Under the pieces are notes generated by a model. The model did not search any database. It saw only the letters and a program-made list of their open reading frames with translations, and had not been told where the DNA came from. Positions 14,498 through 19,696 of a stretch of DNA of 19,696 nucleotides are shown piece after piece (positions within the stretch are counted from its first letter, which is position 1; every line of letters starts with the position of its first letter). This DNA is from Ruminococcaceae bacterium UBA1405 (GTDB lineage Bacteria > Bacillota > Clostridia > Oscillospirales > Ruminococcaceae): NCBI GenBank assembly GCA_002305685.1, contig DBQB01000045.1:1-19696 (forward strand), written 5' to 3'. Both the position numbers and the translations under genes were made by a program.

Positions 14498-15367
14498 ATG
14501 GCACTACAAGATAAGAAAATCATGCCTCCCCCTTGGCTGGCCCACCGGGAGATCGAGCGATATTCCATCGGCTGGCGGATGGGCTATGGGGAGGATTACT
14601 TATACCGATTTGGCGATTGGCTGGACACTCTCTCACCGGAGGAGCGGACAGAATACCGCACCCTCTTTCCCGAGCCGGTGACCTGGAAGGGCTGGTGGGA
14701 TGACGAGGACAGGGTTGAGGTGCTGGAGTATGGTGACTTCTGGGTGGATGCGTGGCAGCCGGAAGGCCAACCAAAGTACACCCGCCAGTGGCTCCAGCAG
14801 GAGTTTGCCGCCGGGCGGAAGCGGGAGCTGTGCCTGTTCTGGGGCCATCAGCTATCCGAGGACGGCCAGCTGACAAAAAGCTGCCTCAGCCAGTGGTGGA
14901 TGGAGGACTTCTGGTCTATCGCCAACACCTACCTCTGCATGGAGCAGTATATGATGGTGAGCAAAGCCCAGCTGTTTGGCGACGAGGAGATCCGCAAGGA
15001 GATCCTGGCGTGCAGCGATCCAAAGCAGATCAAGGCCCTGGGCCGTAAGGTGCGGGGCTTTGACCAGAAGGTATGGGACCGATTCAAATACGCCATTGTG
15101 CTGGGCGGGAACTGGTGCAAATTCAGCCAGAACCGCGATCTGCGGGAGTTTCTCCTCTCCACCGGGGACAGAGTGCTGGTGGAGGCCAGCCCCTACGATA
15201 ACATCTGGGGCATCCGCCTTGCGGCCAGCTCCCCGGAGGCCCAGGACCCCATGAAGTGGCGTGGACAAAACCTGTTGGGCTTTGCGCTGATGGAGGTGCG
15301 GGACGAGCTGCGCCGGGTGACACAGAATGAAATGCTTTGCGATTGGAGTACAGTATGGGAACAATGA
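14498..15367 (+). CDS. NADAR family protein with extra N-terminal domain
   Basis: 289 residues from ATG 14498 (GTGAGGA at 14484-14490). NADAR proteins (YbiA-like) act on ADP-ribose derivatives; some members remove ADP-ribose from guanine bases and so counter DarT-type toxins. The NADAR part spans about 112-272: LTKSCLSQWW (125-134), YLCMEQYMMVSKAQLF (145-160) with the conserved Glu149 and Lys156, GNWCKFSQNRDLREFLLSTG (204-223), EASPYDNIWGI (229-239) and WRGQNLLGFALMEVRDEL (254-271). The first 105 residues (YRFGDWLDTLSPEERTEYRT, FPEPVTWKGWW) form an extra domain common in clostridial homologs. The end overlaps the next gene by 13 bases. In this array, reversal of toxin-made ADP-ribosylation is a reasonable inference. 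Confidence 0.88.
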   Translation: MALQDKKIMPPPWLAHREIERYSIGWRMGYGEDYLYRFGDWLDTLSPEERTEYRTLFPEPVTWKGWWDDEDRVEVLEYGDFWVDAWQPEGQPKYTRQWLQQEFAAGRKRELCLFWGHQLSEDGQLTKSCLSQWWMEDFWSIANTYLCMEQYMMVSKAQLFGDEEIRKEILACSDPKQIKALGRKVRGFDQKVWDRFKYAIVLGGNWCKFSQNRDLREFLLSTGDRVLVEASPYDNIWGIRLAASSPEAQDPMKWRGQNLLGFALMEVRDELRRVTQNEMLCDWSTVWEQ

Positions 15368-15813
15368 AACTCTATGAACTGGTCAACCACTACCACATCG
15401 GCACGGAACTGACCTGCGCCGAGGCGATGTTCATGGCCTGCAATGAATATTACCATCTGAATTTATCCGAGGAGACCCGGAAGATGTTCTCCGTCATGGG
15501 CCTTGGGATGCAGACCGAGCAGTCCTGCTGCGGCGCCTTTACCGTGGCGGTGGGGATCATCGGGCTGTTGACTGCCAAAGAGGGCCAGACGGATGTGAAT
15601 AATATGGAAGGCTACCGGATGATTTCCGATCTAACAGAGTTTATGTTGGGCTTCTACGGAACGCTCCACTGTGTCGAGCTGCAAGGGTTGGAGATCGTGG
15701 GCTGCGAAAATCCCTGTCACGCCATTGTGGAGGCGCTGGCCAGAAAGTTGGAGGAGCTGCTGGCGGGCCGCAGGATCTTCCGCCCGGCAAATTCGGGACA
15801 GATGAATTCATGA
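15355..15813 (+). CDS. C_GCAxxG_C_C family redox-type protein
   Basis: 152 residues from ATG 15355, preceded by GGAG (15345-15348) inside the NADAR gene; an ATG at 15364 forms an ATGA overlap with the NADAR stop and is an alternative start. The conserved cysteines of this small helical family are present: Cys21 (TCAEAMFMAC), Cys58/Cys59 in CCGAFTVAVGIIG, Cys106 (HCVEL), Cys117 and Cys121 (CENPCHAIVEALARK). The family is thought to bind metal or act in redox chemistry; no reaction is proven. It is not a typical immunity family, so its tight coupling to the NADAR gene is notable. There is no signal peptide. Confidence 0.82.
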   Translation: MGTMKLYELVNHYHIGTELTCAEAMFMACNEYYHLNLSEETRKMFSVMGLGMQTEQSCCGAFTVAVGIIGLLTAKEGQTDVNNMEGYRMISDLTEFMLGFYGTLHCVELQGLEIVGCENPCHAIVEALARKLEELLAGRRIFRPANSGQMNS

Positions 15814-15835
15814 AATCTCAAGGAGTGATATCGAG

Positions 15836-16156
15836 ATGGAGTATATCAAGCTCTTTTGGGAGGACGCACCGGAGGGAGAACCACTGGTCATCCTCTATGA
15901 AGTGGATACAGGAAATGAGCGTCTGGCCCTGCGCTCCATTGATATTTTTGAAGATGGCAGCACCTGCAACATCCCCGATCTTTACGACGGCGCCATCGAG
16001 ATCACGCTGATTCCCACTGTGGAGGAATTGAACACCCATGTCTGGGGCGAGGAATTTCACGCCTGTGTCATAGAGAAGGCGGAATTTGAGGCCATCTGGG
16101 AGAGCCGCACCTATAATGGAGAAATAAAAGGCCAGTGTTGCAGAGGTGGAACATGA
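15836..16156 (+). CDS. DUF6881-like protein
   Basis: 106 residues; the ATG at 15836 follows AAGGAG (15820-15825) by 10 bases. The start MEYIKLFWEDAPEGEPLVIL, the middle RSIDIFEDGSTCNIPDLYDG and the C-terminal EEFHACVIEKAEFEAIWESR fit DUF6881, a short alpha/beta domain found in immunity arrays. The last dozen residues (NGEIKGQCCRGGT) look unrelated to the family and may come from a shifted or extended end. The stop overlaps the next start as ATGA (16153-16156). The function is unknown. Confidence 0.75.
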   Translation: MEYIKLFWEDAPEGEPLVILYEVDTGNERLALRSIDIFEDGSTCNIPDLYDGAIEITLIPTVEELNTHVWGEEFHACVIEKAEFEAIWESRTYNGEIKGQCCRGGT

Positions 16157-16479
16157 GAAACAAGGAACAGGAGCTTGCATGGCAAAAAGTAATAGAAGCC
16201 TGCATGGAGAATGAAAAAAATTTTTGCTGATATAGAGCAAAGTGTCGAGTTTGGCGCATATATACAGCCGGACAACTACTTTGTATCCTACATCTTTGCC
16301 ACCGACGCACAATTAAAAGCGACACAGCAGAGCGGCCTGACGGAACAGATCAATTCCTATCACAGAGAGCAGATGACAAAGCGCCACTACCCAATTCAAG
16401 GAATTAAAGATTGCTGTTTTGCATACAAGAAGAATGCGATAAGAAATTTGACGGGAATTGGTATTACTACTACAAATAA
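16153..16479 (+). pseudogene. Small gene broken by two compensating frameshifts
   Basis: The ATG at 16153 overlaps the previous stop (ATGA) and follows GAGGTGG. It reads MRNKEQELAWQKVIEACMEN, then stops at a TGA just after a run of seven A (16214-16220). One A less would continue into the frame used from 16211 (ADIEQSVEFGAYIQPDNYFV, then SYIFATDAQLKATQQ). Near 16430 the reading should shift back: the natural end, EECDKKFDGNWYYYYK and TAA at 16477-16479, is in the original frame. The intended product is about 108 residues of unknown family. Without the second shift the middle frame runs into the next gene and makes a false fusion. Decay is most likely; slippage on the A run is possible for the first lesion only. 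Confidence 0.7.
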
Positions 16480-16510
16480 TGGAGTATTGAAACAGTCGGG
16501 AGGACTTGCT

Positions 16511-17485
16511 ATGAACGAAAAACTATTTCGCCCAGCGTTTAATCGAATAGAAACCACCGAGAAACAGGCGCTGATGGAAAGCCTGGCTGCTCGTTATGAT
16601 ATGACCTTCCTCTGCCTACATACCTTTGACCGCTGGGGTCAGAGCTGCACAACCGGCATATTCAAGAAAGACAGCCGGGAGTTTGTCTTTGTTCCCGGCG
16701 ACACCGTCACCCTGGGCTGGGAACGATTTGCCATAGGGCTCAGTCAGGACAGCCAGGAGGAGCTGAACTATCTGTTTCAGGAATGGGAGATGGAGTGTGA
16801 TCCGGAGGAGATGATCCGGGAAAGTATGGCTCCCGTTCGGCAGGCTGTCATTGCCCCCATGCTGGTGGGACGGGAACTGGAGGAACTATGCTGGGAGCCG
16901 GTCACAATGGACGATCCCAGGCTGTCTGCGCATCCTGACTGGCTGAAGAAGTTCCGGGAGTTTGCCTGGAGCGACCTTGACAGCCTTACTTTGCACCAGT
17001 CTACCCGCATTGAGCGGACGGAAAAGGGCTTTCAGATCTGCATCTATAACCGCACAGACTACGATGCGCTTCTTGCCAGGCTGGAAAAGCAGGGGCTTTC
17101 GCTGCCTACGGCGGACGAGTGGGCCTATCTGTGCGGCGGCGGGTGCCGCACCCTGTTCCCCTGGGGGGATGGAATGGACTACTCCATGCGTTTGCACTGG
17201 TTCGAGGACACGGAGGAGGACGAGGACCGGCCCTACGACATGGAGGAGCCCAATTTCTTCGGCCTGTCCATCGCCTATGACCCCTATATGCGGGAGGTGG
17301 TGAAGGCCGGGCAGTTTACCACTTGCGGCGGGGATGGCGGACGCAGTATCTGCGGCGGACTTGGAATCTTTCTCGGTTTCCTGCCCTGTTCACCGCACTG
17401 CAAGCCGGAAGTGCAGGAGGACAAGGAACTAAACGGCGACTATGACTTCTACCGGCCTATTATCCGGGTGGATACGGACTGTTAG
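16511..17485 (+). CDS. Formylglycine-generating-enzyme-like (FGE-sulfatase fold) protein
   Basis: 324 residues from ATG 16511, which follows GGGAGGA (16498-16504) by 6 bases; the longer open frame upstream belongs to the broken gene before it. Residues 58-70 (EFVFVPGDTVTLG) recall the opening VPGG.F.MG of the FGE/EgtB/PvdO fold, and 197-220 (SLPTADEWAYLCGGG, FPWGD) match its RLPTEAEWEYAARGG..YPWGD signature. Further on, PNFFGLSIAYDPY (247-259) and GGDGGRSICGG (273-283) fit the C-terminal core. An insert of about 120 residues separates the two parts. I do not see the paired active-site cysteines of true FGE in their usual place, so catalysis is doubtful. Such proteins occur in immunity arrays. 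The chemistry is unknown. Confidence 0.75.
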   Translation: MNEKLFRPAFNRIETTEKQALMESLAARYDMTFLCLHTFDRWGQSCTTGIFKKDSREFVFVPGDTVTLGWERFAIGLSQDSQEELNYLFQEWEMECDPEEMIRESMAPVRQAVIAPMLVGRELEELCWEPVTMDDPRLSAHPDWLKKFREFAWSDLDSLTLHQSTRIERTEKGFQICIYNRTDYDALLARLEKQGLSLPTADEWAYLCGGGCRTLFPWGDGMDYSMRLHWFEDTEEDEDRPYDMEEPNFFGLSIAYDPYMREVVKAGQFTTCGGDGGRSICGGLGIFLGFLPCSPHCKPEVQEDKELNGDYDFYRPIIRVDTDC

Positions 17486-17564
17486 AAAGGAAACCTGGAC
17501 ACTCGGCTGTGAGCCCGGTGTGGAACTTACTACTTACAGAAAAAAGGATAAAGGAGGCGTCAAA

Positions 17565-18413
17565 ATGGATGTCGTGAAACTCCCCAAAAAAGTCCGTATG
17601 GTCTGCTATGAGATCATGGATGGCAAAGAAGGGGCCTTGGATACCCTGGAATCCTTTGCCGATAAATACCCCCATCAGGTAGCGGCAGTCAAGGCTGAGG
17701 TCGCCTATTTCAACCTGGACTATGAAAAGGCGCTGGCTTTGGATCTGGCCATCCTTCCCTGGCTGGAGGAGTGGTATTACAGCAATGTGAGCGATGAACA
17801 CATGACTGCCATGACGGTGGCCGCCATCCAGCTCCACCGGGAGCAGGAGCTGATTGAGGCGCTGACAAAGGAACAGGCACGCATCCGGGCTGAGAACGGC
17901 CTTCCCCAGAGGGACCGTTTCTGTGACATCCTGATGGACTACCTCAAGCGGGGCGTAATGCCATTTGCGGACAACGACAAGAACTACCCCTACCATGAAC
18001 CGGAGGCACCGCAGACAAAGGAGCAGCTCTGGGCAAAGCTGGTGGAACAGAATAAGAAGCTCTCGCCGGACGATCCTGATGCCAAGCGGAAGCTCTATAA
18101 CCACTGCTGTATGTTCGGCACTGCCAGGGATGCCGTAGATCTCTTTGAGGAGATTCTGGGCGTGCCCCTGGCTGACTCCTCCTATCGGGATGCAATCGCC
18201 CGCTATCTCTATCTGGGCGAGCGGGAGAAGGCGCTCCAGACAGCGGAGCGTTTGGCAACATCGCGGCTGTGGGCGGTTGCCGGGCCGACGCAGGTGCGTC
18301 CCATGTCCTTCTTTGAGGACCCGAACCTGCGGGAATTTTTGTTGGAGCCGGAATCCCTCCGGCGCATCCGGGAAGCTGCCTTCATTGATGACGGGAGTTT
18401 AATCCGGAAGTAA
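17565..18413 (+). CDS. Helical (TPR-like) protein of unknown function
   Basis: 282 residues from ATG 17565, preceded by AAGGAGG (17551-17557) with a 7-base gap; upstream codons in frame overlap the previous gene. The sequence is helical throughout with repeat-like segments such as ALDTLESFADKYPHQVAAVK, AEVAYFNLDYEKALALDLAI, MFGTARDAVDLFEEILG and YLYLGEREKALQTAERLATS, which recall tetratricopeptide-type repeats. A linker near 140-165 (DNDKNYPYHEPEAPQTK) divides two halves. The N terminus is KLPKKVRMV with no signal peptide. I do not recognise a named family. The 79-base gap before it has no visible gene or hairpin. A protein-binding immunity role is an inference from context. Confidence 0.75.
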   Translation: MDVVKLPKKVRMVCYEIMDGKEGALDTLESFADKYPHQVAAVKAEVAYFNLDYEKALALDLAILPWLEEWYYSNVSDEHMTAMTVAAIQLHREQELIEALTKEQARIRAENGLPQRDRFCDILMDYLKRGVMPFADNDKNYPYHEPEAPQTKEQLWAKLVEQNKKLSPDDPDAKRKLYNHCCMFGTARDAVDLFEEILGVPLADSSYRDAIARYLYLGEREKALQTAERLATSRLWAVAGPTQVRPMSFFEDPNLREFLLEPESLRRIREAAFIDDGSLIRK

Positions 18414-18438
18414 ATTGCTTGGGAATGGAGGATCTGCC

Positions 18439-18789
18439 ATGAGCAAGGAGCTGGAACTGTATAAAGCATTTATTGATGGCCTTGTGGAGCGGAAAGACAG
18501 TATGACGGCCCTGTGGGTCAAGGGTGATGGCTTTCCCAAGACAGAGGATAACAAGGCGAAAAACGATCTTCTCGCCACACTGACCCCGGAACAGAAAGGT
18601 GTACTGGCCGAGATGCTTCAGGACGAACATATTGTGGGTATTTATACGACTCTTGCTTATATCAATAAAATGATGGATCTGGATGGGCTGGAACTCCATC
18701 AGGACGGTGAATCCTATCCGAGCGGCTATTTTGAGAGCCTGCACTATGACTTCATCAGCCGTTGTGACGGAGATGAGTGGCCGGAATAA
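18439..18789 (+). CDS. DUF6547-like protein
   Basis: 116 residues; the ATG follows TGGAGG (18426-18431) by 7 bases and I prefer it to the TTG at 18415. The full length fits my memory of DUF6547: LYKAFIDGLVERKDSMTALW, VKGDGFPKTEDNKAKNDLLA, TLTPEQKGVLAEMLQ, and the end HYDFISRCDGDEWPE. It is a small, acidic, cytoplasmic helical protein typical of immunity arrays. It lies 25 bases after the helical protein gene and 15 before the DUF2185 gene. The function is unknown. Confidence 0.78.
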   Translation: MSKELELYKAFIDGLVERKDSMTALWVKGDGFPKTEDNKAKNDLLATLTPEQKGVLAEMLQDEHIVGIYTTLAYINKMMDLDGLELHQDGESYPSGYFESLHYDFISRCDGDEWPE

Positions 18790-18804
18790 AAGGAGGCGTG
18801 ACGG

Positions 18805-19696
18805 ATGTATATCAAAAAATACTGGGGCAACTTTATCGGAGGCTCGGACGACAGCCTGAACCTTGTGGCCTTTTTAGTAGACCAGAAGAAAGAGGAAATT
18901 CCTCTCAGCGAGATCTTCGCCAAGATCGGTCTGGACAAGCAGGACTGGGACTTCCACCAGACCGTGGAGTATCTGGAGTTTACCCACTCCGATGGCGTGG
19001 AGATGGACTTCCACTTCGCCATTGATGTGGTCACCGACCTGGCCGCCATTCTGCTGGAGTGCAGCGTCAGCGGCAGTGTAAACCTTCAGGATCTGGACTA
19101 CTACAACACCCCCTCCCGCCGTATCCGAATCACCGCCACGCCAGAGGAACACGACGCCATGGACAGAACCCTTGCGGACTTTGCTGAGAATCCTCTGTCC
19201 TATGACCTCCATGAAATGATGGACGACGAGGAGATCCAGGAGATGGCCCGGGATGTGGGGGCGCTGCGGAAGGAACTGTACGAGGCCGCCGGCCGCAACC
19301 GGGACTTCCATGTGAAGGCAGAGGACATGAAGAATCTGCTCCCCGACTGGGAGGAAGCCAGTGGCTGTATCGCCACCAACCGCATCACGGTGGAGGGCTG
19401 CAAGGTCGGCTACTGCTACCGGGAGAAGCCGGACGGCGACTGGGACAGTGGCTGGCGCTTCACCGCCGGGGACGAGAGCGACCATTACATGGACGACCCC
19501 AACAATGCCGGGATTTACAAGCTGAACACAATCTGCAACGACGATCCCGACATCATCTCTCTGCTGAACACCCCCGCCCCCTGCGCCTTTGAGCGGGATG
19601 AAAATGGCGTGTTCCAGCAAATCAAAGACTGGAAACCGGATGAGGACGAGGAGGACTCGGATATGGATATTTTGCAGCAGTGCCAGAAGTGGCATG
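18805..19696 (+). CDS. Two-domain DUF2185 (Imm33-type) immunity protein, 3' end outside window
   Basis: 297 complete codons, open to the right edge. The ATG at 18805 follows AAGGAGG (18790-18796) by 8 bases. Residues 1 to about 160 form an unnamed domain (MYIKKYWGNFIGGSDDSLNL, DVVTDLAAILLECSVSGSVN, IRITATPEEHDAM) that I know from immunity arrays. Residues about 188-275 (CIATNRITVEGCKVGYCYRE, DWDSGWRFTAGDESD, NNAGIYKLNTICNDDPDIIS, PAPCAFERDENGVF) fit DUF2185, the Imm33-type immunity domain. A strongly acidic tail (KPDEDEEDSDMD) follows. No signal peptide. The fusion of two neutralising-type domains suggests protection against more than one toxin, as an inference. Confidence 0.87.
   Translation, partial: MYIKKYWGNFIGGSDDSLNLVAFLVDQKKEEIPLSEIFAKIGLDKQDWDFHQTVEYLEFTHSDGVEMDFHFAIDVVTDLAAILLECSVSGSVNLQDLDYYNTPSRRIRITATPEEHDAMDRTLADFAENPLSYDLHEMMDDEEIQEMARDVGALRKELYEAAGRNRDFHVKAEDMKNLLPDWEEASGCIATNRITVEGCKVGYCYREKPDGDWDSGWRFTAGDESDHYMDDPNNAGIYKLNTICNDDPDIISLLNTPAPCAFERDENGVFQQIKDWKPDEDEEDSDMDILQQCQKWH

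Noticed and set aside
16211..17485. A single 424-residue gene
   Set aside because: The first 100 codons belong to a separate small gene in a shifted frame; ATG 16511 has a good ribosome binding site.
1..19696. CRISPR array, transposase or tRNA gene
   Set aside because: No regularly spaced repeats, terminal inverted repeats with transposase, or tRNA cloverleaf other than the tmRNA ends were seen.

Overview
The window looks like part of the chromosome of a Gram-positive clostridial bacterium, most likely a gut member of the Oscillospiraceae/Ruminococcaceae type. The evidence is mid-range GC, strong AGGAGG ribosome binding sites, the order SRP RNA - dnaX - ybaB - recR, an SRP RNA with a GGAA tetraloop, and a tmRNA whose tag reads ANDNQLVAA. 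TGA is a normal stop codon (dnaX, ybaB and recR end with it). I cannot name the species.

Region 1 (1-2717) holds two paralogous exported proteins. The first is cut by the left edge and has a codon bias typical of a very highly expressed gene. Both stop at an NPxTG-like pentapeptide (NPNTGAC and NPSTG) with no hydrophobic anchor after it. A strong terminator and a near-consensus promoter separate them.

Region 2 (2772-7241) is a conserved housekeeping block. A near-consensus promoter is followed by the SRP RNA, a weak hairpin, dnaX, ybaB/ebfC and recR, then a GtrA-type membrane protein, smpB and the tmRNA gene ssrA. A long hairpin terminator follows ssrA. smpB and ssrA, the two partners of trans-translation, lie side by side.

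Region 3 (about 7364 to the right edge) is an accessory island of about 19 short genes, all on the + strand. Almost every gene has its own AAGGAGG-type ribosome binding site, spacing is tight, several stops and starts overlap by 4 bases, and no internal terminator is evident. The recognisable families are those of bacterial immunity-gene arrays (polyimmunity loci linked to polymorphic or contact-dependent toxins): ankyrin plus SUKH-like, HEAT-like, DUF2262, DUF2004, DUF5713, DUF6572, DUF4241, LRR plus NTF2-like, NADAR, DUF6881, FGE-like, DUF6547 and DUF2185. No toxin, secretion gene, transposase or integrase lies in the window. The island starts with what looks like a 5'-truncated gene right after ssrA, a classic integration target. 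It also contains decayed members: a DUF4241 gene with a stop and a frameshift, a small gene with two compensating frameshifts, and a short coding remnant. The pattern suggests a growing and decaying store of immunity genes. Family names are from memory of sequence patterns and were not searched.
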